Below, one piece after another: positions 9,250 to 18,674 of a DNA stretch of 44,362 nucleotides. The stretch covers positions 24,128 to 68,489 of the forward strand of contig MLAK01000384.1 in assembly GCA_001839685.1 (NCBI GenBank), in the 5' to 3' direction. Origin of the DNA: Tritrichomonas foetus. Lineage: Eukaryota; Parabasalia; Tritrichomonadida; Tritrichomonadidae. The number at the start of each line of letters is the position of its first letter. Position 1 is the stretch's first letter. A program made the translations under genes and the position numbers. The notes under the pieces are model-generated. The model was given only the letters and a program-made list of their open reading frames with translations. It was not told where the DNA came from and did no database searches.

Positions 9250-9696
9250 AAGGGTTACTGCAAGAATTGAAAGGTTTGTTTAGAAATTTTTAAATATATG
9301 GTCAATTTTTAACCTTGACCAGATTTCGTTTGTGTCAGAATTTAAAGAACGTAATAGAAGTTATGCATTTTACACATGTGATTGGAAATCATTTCCATTT
9401 ATCTATTTTAATCAATAATGGTTCATAAAATTCTTATCTCGATGATGAATTTCACATTTTTCCTCATATTTGATCATCGCCTCAATTTAATCATACAACA
9501 CATATCATATTATCGATTTATCAATACTATTTATACAACTATTTATAACAAACTTTGTTGATAAAAAGTATTTTCGGAGTGAAGAAAAAATGCCAACTTT
9601 TTATTGCCTGATCGGTTTTCCCAATAAATTTTTTTGATCGTTCCTCTGTCAAATGAATTAGGCAAAAAAGAATTTCATTTTTTCATTTCACTTTTT
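9250..9696. promoter_or_regulatory. Divergent promoter region between two ankyrin genes
   Basis: The 447-base AT-rich spacer separates two divergent genes. On the minus strand CCTTTCAATT (9265-9274) lies about 15 bases before the ATG of the 5551-9249 gene; a nearly identical CCTTTCAACT precedes the phosphodiesterase gene. On the plus strand TCACTTTTT (9688-9696) abuts the ATG at 9697 and matches the trichomonad initiator core. No other gene is visible. Confidence 0.5.
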
Positions 9697-10860
9697 ATGT
9701 TTCAATTCGAGCTTTTTAGCACTGATTATAACAGTCGCTATATTACACTCGAGGAAGAAGAGGATTTTGATGATGATGATGATGATATTGATTTTGACAG
9801 TTATGAATATGAATTATCTGGATTGGAAAGATCAAATAGAACACCTTCCTCTATCAACAATACCAACCTTTTGAAAAAAGAAAAACCCAAAATTTTTGTT
9901 GTATATGTGAACGAGAAAAAGTATTATTTCGATCAAAATCTTTTAATGATGGCAAGTGATGTTATTTCCAAGTTTTGTCAAGAAAACCCAGGATGCCAAA
10001 AATATCATTTTGATTTTAATGATGAATGCAACATCATGAAAAAAATCGAAAATTTATTTCAGTTTAAATTCGAAACTTTTCTTATATCAGAAAAAATGGC
10101 GATGGAAAATATAATTGGAGCATTTAGATTCAATTGTTTTGATATATTAACAAATAATATGAATGGTCCAATTAGTTTTCCTATGAAATTACAAATGCCT
10201 GCTTGGATTTATAAAGAAATCAAAAATAATTCATTGCAACAGTTGAAAATACAAACATTGAAAAAAGTTTATAAATGCAAAACTTATGGGATACTGTCAT
10301 CAACCACAATCAAAGCATTCTTTAATGAAAATCCAGAAGTAGATACTTTTTGTTATGAATTTAAAGACGATAACCATGAGTTTCAACTAATTTCTGATTA
10401 TTTGAATTTAGGGACAATAATGATAAACCCTTCTAATATGAATCTAGTTTATGATATAGCAACAGAATTACAAATATCTTCTCTTCTCAAAAAAGTTGAA
10501 AAATTTGTGAATAAATTAGAAGCACAAAGGAAAATAATTGAAGAAAATTTTTCGATTGTCGAACCAGTTGAACAATTATTTGACTTACTGAAAAATATCA
10601 ACAGCATGGAAATTATTGAGATAACGCATCAAATTTTACTGTCAATTTGGCCATATTCCAAGGATAATATTCGTGAAATGGTTTCCTGTTTTTTGTTTTT
10701 ATTGAACATAATATGCCCATTCATAAGAAAATATTACAACTATGTATTGCTCTTGATAACGAGAAAAGAGAATCCAATTATTTACATCTTTTTATTCCAT
10801 TTCTTTCTGATAATTTACTTCATTCATTTTATTCGGATTTTGCATTTTTATATTTATTAA
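9697..10860 (+). CDS. BTB-like N-terminal part of a frameshifted BTB-ankyrin protein
   Basis: The frame opens from a TTG at 9634, but the ATG at 9697 is chosen because TCACTTTTT directly precedes it. After a very acidic stretch (residues 19-37, including six GAT codons) come two BTB/POZ-like modules. One is about 65-155 (KIFVVYVNEKKYYF, then LLMMASDVISKF and a later FETFLISEKMAMENIIGAF). The second is about 190-275 (VYKCKTYGILSSTTIKAFF). These N-termini are typical of trichomonad ankyrin proteins. After about residue 331 the frame turns into Phe/Ile/Tyr-rich nonsense up to the stop at 10860, while the -1 frame takes over with sensible sequence. This is therefore the first half of one gene with 10713-14369; joined, it would encode about 1557 residues. 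Confidence 0.8.
   Translation: MFQFELFSTDYNSRYITLEEEEDFDDDDDDIDFDSYEYELSGLERSNRTPSSINNTNLLKKEKPKIFVVYVNEKKYYFDQNLLMMASDVISKFCQENPGCQKYHFDFNDECNIMKKIENLFQFKFETFLISEKMAMENIIGAFRFNCFDILTNNMNGPISFPMKLQMPAWIYKEIKNNSLQQLKIQTLKKVYKCKTYGILSSTTIKAFFNENPEVDTFCYEFKDDNHEFQLISDYLNLGTIMINPSNMNLVYDIATELQISSLLKKVEKFVNKLEAQRKIIEENFSIVEPVEQLFDLLKNINSMEIIEITHQILLSIWPYSKDNIREMVSCFLFLLNIICPFIRKYYNYVLLLITRKENPIIYIFLFHFFLIIYFIHFIRILHFYIY
10689..10695 (+). other. T TTT TTG heptamer at the frame break
   Basis: In the upstream frame the codons read TGT TTT TTG, so bases 10689-10695 form a heptamer of the X XXY YYZ type that supports -1 ribosomal slippage. A -1 shift here leads straight into GTT TTT ATT GAA CAT AAT ATG and the ankyrin frame. 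A single T missing from the run, by sequencing error or mutation, would look the same. I find no strong stem-loop just downstream, only a weak 4-bp pairing. Confidence 0.5.
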
Positions 10861-13800
10861 TGAATCATGGGTTTGTTTCCGTTCAATCAATCAAATTGCA
10901 TTTCGAATCATGTTTCCCCAGAACTTGGCAGTATATTCATTGGGTTTTACCAGAATTACTAGAATCCTATGTACCAACTTGGAAATCTAATTTAGGAAAT
11001 GATGATAACTCTCTATTTATTACATTTATTAAACAATTATATAAAGAAGGGAAAGAAGATAATTTTGACAAGTTTAAACAAATGCGAAATTCAGGTGATG
11101 TTCCTGATCCCATTTTCGAAGTGATCAAAAATGATAAAATTGACACACTTCAATTAATTTTTTCACAATCGAAGGAATCATTGAATAGTGAAGTCCCATT
11201 CAATTTATTTGAAAAAAATCAAAAATTGACCTTAATTAATTATGCGGCATTTTATGGATCCGTTAAATGTTTTAATTTTCTTTTTTTAAATCATGCAGAC
11301 ATTAGCCAAAAAACACTTGCATATGCAATTTCTAATGGAAACATCGAGATTATTAGGACAATTTATCAACACCTCGAATCACTTGATATACATGATTGTT
11401 TAGATGGTCTTTTGCAATCAGTTGCTAATCACGAAAATGATATTTTTGATTGGCTTTTTGATGAATACAAAAGAAAAAATCCAGATTTTACATTTCGTCG
11501 TTTGATTTCTTCTGCTGTAAAAAATAATAACTCACATGTTTTAATCAAATGCATTGAAGAAGGCTGTGAATTAGAATATTTTTCAAACTATTTCATTAGT
11601 GAGATTGCTCGAAAAGGGTGTCTTAAATTGTACAAATTCATATTAAAATTATGTCCCAAAATATATTTTGATACTCAATATGAAATAAAATCTTATGTTC
11701 AAACAGACTCTTTAGAAATTTTTACACTTTTCCTCGATAATTGCCATAATTTTGGTAATGTGGATATTGTAGAAGCACTAAAAAGTTCAGTCAAGACTCA
11801 TAGTTTTGATATTATGCGGTTTATTTGTGAAAAATGGAAAAATAATTTATATGACTATTTTGAATTAAACCCCAAAGATGTAGACTTATTAATCTGTTCT
11901 GCTTTGGGCAACAACGACAATTCCAACACTGATGATGCTATTATTTATTTAGTTGATTTTTTATGTGACTATGAATTTGATCAATCATTTATAATAGCAT
12001 GTGGAAATGACAAAATTGAGATTGTTAAATACATGTGTAAACTATTATTACAAAAGAATCCAAAATATAATTTTACAAGTGCACTTATTGAATCAGGAAT
12101 AGGCTGTGCAGAAAGAGTATTAAAATTCCTTATTCAGAACATAGAATTAGTCTACGATTTTGAAGAAGTCTTATCAAAGTCAAAAGAGATTTTATCTAAT
12201 GGAAATGAAAATACATTATCTCTATTTATGACTATCTTCACTGAAGAACAAAAAAGATTATTCCTTTATGATTTTGGTTATCATGCAATTCAAAGTCAAA
12301 ACCCAGAATTGATCAATTTTATAATTAATCAAAATTATAATCTTCAAAATGCCTTATTTTCTGCCATTTTCTACAATAGCCTTGATACTGTGAAGCTAAT
12401 TATTGATAAAAATAACAGTCCTAACTTTATTAATGGTTTGACTAATCATGGAACGGCAATCACCTATGCTGTTCTATTGAATAGAATTGAAATTGTGAAG
12501 TTTTTATTAACTATGCCCAATATCAATTTGATTTATTCTAATCCATTAGAAACTGCAATAGTTCAGTCTAATCCAGAGATGACAAGCATTCTTCTTCATT
12601 TTTGTGATAAAAATATCAATCCTTACTTACCACAAATTAATAGATCAATTCAAAATATGGCTAAAAAAATTAAGAAAAACAGTGAAGCGGCAAACAATGA
12701 ATCTAATGATTTATTATCCAATAATGATATATTAATTTTAAAAATGTTAGTAAAGATCAAAAATATAGAAATTAACATATTAATTAATGAAAAATCATTT
12801 CTGCAAATAGCTTGCTCCATGAATCATGAAGAACTAGTTTCAATTCTATTATCATGCGAAAATATTGATGTGAATTGTTTCAACTTTTTGTTTTTGACTA
12901 CAGAATTAGATAATTATCTTCATTGTATTCCATATGAAACCAGCCCTTTAAATATAGCTTTAAAAAACCACAACAACATAATTGTTGAGCTTCTATTGAA
13001 GCACCCACAAATAGAAGTAAATTGTAGTCTCGCCAGAGAAGGTACACCATTAATGATAGCTATTGAAAATAAAAACTTTATTGGTGTTGACCTTTTACTA
13101 AAACATCCTGATATTGATGTCAATGTGGGGAATGAGAATTCTACTCCACTAGAAGAAGTAATTCATCTCAAACAAGTAAATATCATTGAAATGATTATAA
13201 ATCATAAAAGCTTTCATCCAGATGAAAATGCTTTGTTTAAAGCTTATTCTCTTTGCCTCATTCTTGGTATGGAAGAAATAGCCGCCCAAATCTTCGAGTG
13301 TCCACAATTTGATATCAATAGAATTGGAAAAATACATGAAATTAATAGTTTATTACTAAACAACGAATATAATTGCTTATCTAGAAAAGAAGTCACTCCA
13401 TTAATTATTGCAGTAATTACATTCAATGATTTAAATATACAAAAAATAATTCATCATCCAAAATTCGACCCAAATAAAAGTTTAATTCATCTTGCGATTG
13501 AAAATTCAATAGAAATAGATGATGTGGATATTTTCAGAATGCTAATTCCATATTGCACATCCTCTCTCAAGTCATTTTTAATTTATGCTGCTAAAACCTG
13601 TAGTAATAACATTATCCAATATCTGTGGAGTGAATCATATAATAATGATATTCAAGAAGAAGATATTATTTCTGCTTTTCTTTCTTCCTCTCATCTTAAT
13701 ACATTGAAATTGATATATAGACTTCATCCAATAGATTTATCCAAACAACCACCATCACCATTTAAATCTTATTTTCAAATCATTTTCAAGCCAGAAAATG

Positions 13801-14369
13801 TTATACGATCCTCGAATGAAGTTAGGTCATTAGTCGAATTTCTAATAGAAAATGGCGCTGATCCAAATTCGGATTTAGGGAATGGCTTAACTCCTCTTGC
13901 CAAAGCTATTATAAATATGAAAGAAGAAACAGTTGAAGCTTTATTGAGTTTTCCACAAATTGATCTAAATAAGAGATTAGAACCTACAAATCACACATAT
14001 CTTCATTTAGCTGCTCAATCATCTAAGACTATCCTTTCTCAGATTCTTGATATTAATGTCATCGATGTCAATTCTGAAGATAATAATGGTGAAACACCTC
14101 TTTTTTATGCAGTTAGAAAAAATATTCGTGAAAATGTTGACCTTTTATTTCAAAATCCAAAACTTGATTATAAAAAACGGAATCATCAAAATTTCACTGT
14201 ATTAGAGTATTCAAAACCAAAATATCATAAAGATGATGAACGCTACAGTTTCTATTCTTTTAGCCAGAGGTATACCCCAATTACAATTCCTGATGATAAA
14301 GAAAAAAATAAATATCTTCAAACTATCATTCACAAATTAAATGCGATATCCAGGAAAATATCATATTGA
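10713..14369 (+). CDS. Ankyrin-repeat protein, second half of the BTB-ankyrin gene
   Basis: This frame is open from 10677, after a TGA; 10713 is simply its first ATG, and the segment before it (FFVFIEHNMPIHKKIL) is already family-like. It encodes about 1218 residues of the trichomonad ankyrin family often classed as DUF3447. There is an N-terminal helical region, then divergent repeats (TLINYAAFYGSVKCFNFLF, ISNGNIEIIRTIYQ), and better conserved ankyrin repeats near the end (SPLNIALKNHNNIIVELLL, TPLMIAIENKNFIGVDLLL, NGLTPLAKAI, NNGETPLFYAVRKN). No catalytic domain. These families are large and their functions mostly unknown. Normal expression of the repeats with the BTB part requires the frame break at 10689-10695 to be bridged or to be an assembly error. 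Confidence 0.85.
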   Translation: MPIHKKILQLCIALDNEKRESNYLHLFIPFLSDNLLHSFYSDFAFLYLLMNHGFVSVQSIKLHFESCFPRTWQYIHWVLPELLESYVPTWKSNLGNDDNSLFITFIKQLYKEGKEDNFDKFKQMRNSGDVPDPIFEVIKNDKIDTLQLIFSQSKESLNSEVPFNLFEKNQKLTLINYAAFYGSVKCFNFLFLNHADISQKTLAYAISNGNIEIIRTIYQHLESLDIHDCLDGLLQSVANHENDIFDWLFDEYKRKNPDFTFRRLISSAVKNNNSHVLIKCIEEGCELEYFSNYFISEIARKGCLKLYKFILKLCPKIYFDTQYEIKSYVQTDSLEIFTLFLDNCHNFGNVDIVEALKSSVKTHSFDIMRFICEKWKNNLYDYFELNPKDVDLLICSALGNNDNSNTDDAIIYLVDFLCDYEFDQSFIIACGNDKIEIVKYMCKLLLQKNPKYNFTSALIESGIGCAERVLKFLIQNIELVYDFEEVLSKSKEILSNGNENTLSLFMTIFTEEQKRLFLYDFGYHAIQSQNPELINFIINQNYNLQNALFSAIFYNSLDTVKLIIDKNNSPNFINGLTNHGTAITYAVLLNRIEIVKFLLTMPNINLIYSNPLETAIVQSNPEMTSILLHFCDKNINPYLPQINRSIQNMAKKIKKNSEAANNESNDLLSNNDILILKMLVKIKNIEINILINEKSFLQIACSMNHEELVSILLSCENIDVNCFNFLFLTTELDNYLHCIPYETSPLNIALKNHNNIIVELLLKHPQIEVNCSLAREGTPLMIAIENKNFIGVDLLLKHPDIDVNVGNENSTPLEEVIHLKQVNIIEMIINHKSFHPDENALFKAYSLCLILGMEEIAAQIFECPQFDINRIGKIHEINSLLLNNEYNCLSRKEVTPLIIAVITFNDLNIQKIIHHPKFDPNKSLIHLAIENSIEIDDVDIFRMLIPYCTSSLKSFLIYAAKTCSNNIIQYLWSESYNNDIQEEDIISAFLSSSHLNTLKLIYRLHPIDLSKQPPSPFKSYFQIIFKPENVIRSSNEVRSLVEFLIENGADPNSDLGNGLTPLAKAIINMKEETVEALLSFPQIDLNKRLEPTNHTYLHLAAQSSKTILSQILDINVIDVNSEDNNGETPLFYAVRKNIRENVDLLFQNPKLDYKKRNHQNFTVLEYSKPKYHKDDERYSFYSFSQRYTPITIPDDKEKNKYLQTIIHKLNAISRKISY

Positions 14370-14821
14370 CTAATTATTTCACCAAACAATAAAAAACATA
14401 TTCTCATCATTGTAAGTAAATAACGGCTAACATTATTATTTCTATTTTACATAATTCTATTTTCCTTTTTATTTATCAAAATTACTATCTTTACATCATA
14501 TAAAAGTGAAAAACAAACATCTTCATACATCAAGAGAAGAATTTGATGTGATAAAGATCACATTTTGAAACAATAATGCATTTATATAAACCAATAAGAT
14601 TGAATGAGAAAAATGAAAAATTCATGAATGATTTTGCGTGAGGCAATTTTGAGAAGTTTATCGAAATATTTCTTGAAAGATTAACGAACGTTGGATTTTA
14701 TTCAATAGATCAATTCATATTATATGACCAAATACATATTCAAAAATTAATTTTATCACTTTATATAAAGTATTCAATCTCCTATATTATTTTATATTTT
14801 AAGAAACTCCAATATTAAATA
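14370..14821. other. Spacer between the BTB-ankyrin and kinase genes
   Basis: 452 bases of AT-rich sequence between two genes on the plus strand. No open frame, RNA gene or repeat stands out, and no clear TCA(C/T)T element lies close to the kinase ATG. Confidence 0.5.
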
Positions 14822-16213
14822 ATGTCAGCTGAATTAGTCAAGAGGAGCGGATGGATGACGAAACAAGGCGGTGTTGTAAAGAATTGGAAGAAGAGATGGT
14901 TTGTTTTAAGAGGAAAAGAGCTAGCTTACTACGAGAAACCAGATAAAAAAGAAAGCGGTGTGATTGACCTCACAAAAGCCAAAGAAATCACCACAGCGCC
15001 CGAAACAAAGAAAAAATGTGCACTCAAAATTGTCACATCCGGCAGAACTTACTATTGTTATACTGATACGCAGAATGATTGTGATTCGTGGATTAAAGAT
15101 TTGAATCTGGCCATCGGAATTGAAATTTCAAAGAAGAGTCTTGTCAGTTCACAGCCCACCAGCCAAAAGCCCTCATCTCAAAATAAAACATTTCATAATG
15201 ATGATAACAATAAATTCACTCTTGATGATTTCACTCTTATTCGGGTACTTGGAAGAGGGTCATATGGGAAAGTTCAGCTTGTTCGTTGCAAACGTGACCA
15301 GAAATTATACGCAATGAAAACAATGAGCAAGAAATTGCTTGAAGAAACAGACCAAGTTGAACAAACAATCATCGAGCGTGATATTTTGTTTTCAATGCAT
15401 CATCCTTTCTTAGTTTCTGCTTACTGTTGCTTCCAGACTGATAAAAAAGTGTTCATGATTTTGGATTATATTAATGGCGGTGAATTATTTGGTAGATTAC
15501 AAGAAGAAGGAGCATTTAATGAAACAAGAGCAAGGCTTTATGCAGCTGAAATAGCACTTGCCATTGGACAATTACATAAGCTTGGCTTTATTTATCGTGA
15601 TTTAAAGCCAGAGAATATTTTGATTGATCGGGACGGTCATTTGCGTATTACTGATTTCGGTCTTGTTAAAGCAAAAATGACTGATAAATCAACAACAACA
15701 ACTTTTTGTGGAACTCCAGAATATATCGCGCCAGAAATCATCACCAACAAACCTTACACCAAAGATGCTGATTGGTGGAGCTACGGCGTGCTTGTTTATG
15801 AGATGTTAAATGGAATTCCTCCATTTTATGATGAAAACACAAATAAAATGTATCGAATGATTATATCGGAGAAAATTACATTCCCATCCCATTTTTCGGA
15901 TGAAGCTGTTAGCTTCTTAAGTCAACTTCTCGAACGTGATCCAACAAGAAGACTCGGAACAGGTCCCGGTGATATTGAAGATATTAAAGCTCATCCTTGG
16001 TTCGCACCACTTAACTGGAATAAAGTCCTAAACAAAGAAGTTCAACCAGAGTGGGTTCCGGACATCAAAAATGAAATTGATACTTCTAATTTTGATGAGA
16101 CTTTCACAAATGAAAAAGTGCAAATTTCTGTCGAACCTGATTCAGTTCTTTCCAAAGAGACTCAAAAATGCTTTGTTGGATTCACTAGTAAGAATGAATC
16201 ACATTTGGACTAA
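14822..16213 (+). CDS. PH-domain AGC-family protein kinase, Akt/PKB-like
   Basis: A 463-residue Ser/Thr kinase with the Akt architecture. The PH domain spans about residues 5-100 (KNWKKRWFVLRGKELAYY, with the basic KxR pattern used for phosphoinositide binding). After a short Ser/Gln/Asn linker the kinase domain spans about 137-394: glycine loop GRGSYG (144-149), ATP-binding K166, Glu185 of the C-helix, YRDLKPEN (catalytic D260), DFG at 278-280, TFCGTPEYIAPE. T294 occupies the PDK1 site and W-rich DADWWSYGV follows. The C-tail ends with a hydrophobic motif FVGFT, whose T455 matches Ser473 of mammalian Akt. All catalytic residues are present, so it should be active and recruited to membranes. 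The start is the first ATG and family similarity begins at once. Substrates are unknown; related AGC kinases (SGK-like) are alternatives but rarely have a PH domain. Confidence 0.93.
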   Translation: MSAELVKRSGWMTKQGGVVKNWKKRWFVLRGKELAYYEKPDKKESGVIDLTKAKEITTAPETKKKCALKIVTSGRTYYCYTDTQNDCDSWIKDLNLAIGIEISKKSLVSSQPTSQKPSSQNKTFHNDDNNKFTLDDFTLIRVLGRGSYGKVQLVRCKRDQKLYAMKTMSKKLLEETDQVEQTIIERDILFSMHHPFLVSAYCCFQTDKKVFMILDYINGGELFGRLQEEGAFNETRARLYAAEIALAIGQLHKLGFIYRDLKPENILIDRDGHLRITDFGLVKAKMTDKSTTTTFCGTPEYIAPEIITNKPYTKDADWWSYGVLVYEMLNGIPPFYDENTNKMYRMIISEKITFPSHFSDEAVSFLSQLLERDPTRRLGTGPGDIEDIKAHPWFAPLNWNKVLNKEVQPEWVPDIKNEIDTSNFDETFTNEKVQISVEPDSVLSKETQKCFVGFTSKNESHLD

Positions 16214-16771
16214 TAAAGAAAACATGTAATTCCAATCATTTTCTTCTTCTTGTTTAAACTGTAGAAACATGGATTCACAAACCAGAAGCATATTTCATTG
16301 TTTTTTTAATTGTTTTTTTCTTACTTTCATAGTTTTGTATTTTTTAGAATTTATTAATTAATACAAAAATGATCATTTTATGACAATGTGCATTTTTTAT
16401 TCTAGACTTTTGGACATCTGATTATTTTAAATAAATAATTTTATGATTCTTTTAAAGATCAATCTAGCAGGGAAACATGATTATATCATCAATTGGAGTT
16501 ATTTTCTCGAATTTTCACTTATCAAAGTTTTCCAAATTCTTGAGAAATATGAAATTACTAATGAAAGTAAATTAAAAGAAATATGCCGTTTTATTTCTAT
16601 TCAATATGAAAACTGTCGTTTTTGAACGAATACTGTTCTTTTCAAAAAAATTGTGATTAAGTTGGCACTTTCATATTTGATTGACCAAGTATGTAATCAA
16701 AAGTCGATTTTTTTCTATTAAATATAGTCAAAAATATTGAATTTAGTCGTATTATAGGTCAAATTAAAAAC
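16214..16771. other. Spacer with a short ORF of ankyrin-family flavour
   Basis: 558 bases of AT-rich sequence. An ATG ORF at 16443-16625 (60 codons) ends FQILEKYEITNESKLKEICR and onward. The pattern recalls the N-terminal start of trichomonad ankyrin proteins, but nothing follows it, so it may be a relic or chance. A GTATGT, the canonical intron 5' signal, occurs at 16689-16694 but no matching ACTAAC-type 3' end follows before the next ATG. Confidence 0.35.
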
Positions 16772-18022
16772 ATGCTCAGTCTCTGCAATAATCCTTATAT
16801 TTTTCTTATAGTTGCAGCATTCATAGTTTGGCTTCCTGCACAAATGATTAACCCTTTTCTTAGTTATCCAAACAAAGCCCAAATGAAAATGAATGAGCAT
16901 CAATATAAAGCAATAACATTCATTACTTATCCTCTTAATCTGCATAATAAAAACATGATTGGGATGTATAAAATTCAATTTACTTCTATCCTTTCACTTT
17001 CGAATAATACCCGCTTAGTGATTTATGCGAGTGATGAGGATCCTGATGGCAATCCAATTCATTCCAATAAACTTGTAAAATATCTTCAAAATAGATATGG
17101 GAAAGATCGAGTTTTGGCTTTATCTTTTGCAATTTCACATAATTATCCAAAAATTGCAAAAGATTTCTATAAATTAGCACTCGAACATGTCAAAACCAAA
17201 ATTGTTTGTTTTACGAACCCAGGCATTATTTTTGACAAATTTTGGTATGAAAGAACAATGTTGGTTTTTGATCTAATTGGCAAAACTTATCATGAACATT
17301 TATCAGTTACTGGCCAAACGATTACAATTCCACTCAAGAAATCTGAATTACAAAACTTTGATACAAAATCACATCATTTCTATCGTCGATTGGATAAACT
17401 ATTTAATGATAATATTGATAAAGCCTATTGCCGACAACAAAATGGCACAGACTATCTTGCAATATCAATAAACCCAATTCCAATGTATTTTAACGATCTT
17501 CCAGATTTGCTTTTAGATGCAGCCTTTGTTCATCAGTTCATATTTAATGTTCTTGAAGGCAAAACTGAGACAGTTAATTTAAATACTGTTGCACCAGTTT
17601 ATTATTTAGGAAAACCTCCAAAGTTCACAAAGACTTATTTAGAAAACTCACAATTTAATTATGATTTGACTTTGAACACTTCGAGAATGCTTTATTATAG
17701 TTTTAATATACTAAATAGGCTTGATGGCAACAATATTCACGGAAGAGGTTTTTCTACTACTTTTGAGTCTTCAAAATACAATCCTTTGCTGAAGTTGACC
17801 AAATGCCAACCAAAAGATTATGATTTGAATATCGATTTTCACAAACCTCTAGAAGAATCGTGGGAAGATTTCACATTTAACGACAATTTCAGTAGCCAAT
17901 TTGATAATGCAATGAATGATCCTAATAAAAATCAGGAAAATGATGAGGTTCGTATTGCTTTTGATACAATCCAAGATGATCATTTTCAAAATGGTGATGC
18001 TGTAAATATTCCTATTCATTAA
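16772..18022 (+). CDS. Type II membrane protein, possibly glycosyltransferase-like
   Basis: The 416-residue protein begins MLSLCNNPYIFLIVAAFIVW, one hydrophobic span near the N-terminus with no obvious cleavage site, suggesting a signal anchor with the rest in the ER/Golgi lumen or outside the cell. The lumenal part has a mixed alpha/beta look (TRLVIYASDEDPDGNPI, KTKIVCFTNPGIIFDKFWYE, DLPDLLLDAAFVHQFIFNVL) and a Glu/Asp/Asn-rich end. This layout, and an early strand followed by an acidic loop, is reminiscent of Golgi glycosyltransferases. I see no convincing DxD motif in a conserved setting and do not recognise a named family. Convergent with the phosphodiesterase gene 650 bases away. Confidence 0.8.
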   Translation: MLSLCNNPYIFLIVAAFIVWLPAQMINPFLSYPNKAQMKMNEHQYKAITFITYPLNLHNKNMIGMYKIQFTSILSLSNNTRLVIYASDEDPDGNPIHSNKLVKYLQNRYGKDRVLALSFAISHNYPKIAKDFYKLALEHVKTKIVCFTNPGIIFDKFWYERTMLVFDLIGKTYHEHLSVTGQTITIPLKKSELQNFDTKSHHFYRRLDKLFNDNIDKAYCRQQNGTDYLAISINPIPMYFNDLPDLLLDAAFVHQFIFNVLEGKTETVNLNTVAPVYYLGKPPKFTKTYLENSQFNYDLTLNTSRMLYYSFNILNRLDGNNIHGRGFSTTFESSKYNPLLKLTKCQPKDYDLNIDFHKPLEESWEDFTFNDNFSSQFDNAMNDPNKNQENDEVRIAFDTIQDDHFQNGDAVNIPIH

Positions 18023-18674
18023 TTTGTTTGGAATGAAAATGGTGTTTTTGAGTGCACACTTTTTGAGTGATTTTAAAAAATTCCTGAACAATCAAAAAAC
18101 AGCTCGACAATCTCAGATTCCAAGGTACTTCACTCGGAATGAAATAATCCAATGATGTTCAATATTAATTAGCTCCCATTTAAGCTGCCTACAATGATTC
18201 AAGTACAATGGAGGAAGAGAGACACTACTGCCACTATTAAACGAAAATTATGATATTATGCAACCGTCACTTAGGACATTTCCGCGGAAACAGATGAAGT
18301 TTTTGATGATTCGTTCATGTTGGAAACATTCAGGACCATCAAATCCTTCTTTTATTATTAAAAATAAAAAATATACCCAAATAATTTTTTTACCTATCAT
18401 TCAAGAATTTTTTCAAAACCATCGAAAAGTGCTGCCCAAAAAAAGTAAGACCTTTAAATAGAAATGTATGCTAAATAAATATTAAATCCTTCAATTTTTA
18501 TTATATGCTTTATAAAATATCTTTAGAAAGATAATCATATCTAAAGAAAATCAAATTTTCAAAAGAAGATACCCAAAAAAAGAAAAATATAGATATAATG
18601 CATGGCGTCTTTAGACATCAAAACAAAAAATATAAAACTCTATCAAATATAATATTTCTATTACAAATAAGAAA
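18023..18674. other. Spacer between convergent genes with GC-richer patch
   Basis: 652 bases between two converging genes. At about 18165-18345 the sequence is less AT-rich and contains the perfect palindrome TTCCGCGGAA (18280-18289). One frame there reads AETDEVFDDSFMLETFRTIK before a stop, and another is open as a 67-codon ORF (18258-18461). Neither looks like a complete gene; a small relic is possible. Confidence 0.35.

Noticed and set aside
9250..9280. TTCTTGCAG upstream of the 5551-9249 gene as a 3' splice site
   Set aside because: No coding exon or GT signal is visible further upstream, and the ATG at 9249 suits the ankyrin protein.
10713..10715. ATG at 10713 as the true start of a separate ankyrin gene
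   Set aside because: Family-like sequence extends upstream of it in the same frame and the preceding frame supplies the matching N-terminal half, so it is an internal codon of one gene.
16689..16694. GTATGT as an intron 5' splice site
   Set aside because: No ACTAAC-type 3' signal follows, and no upstream coding exon exists that would need joining.
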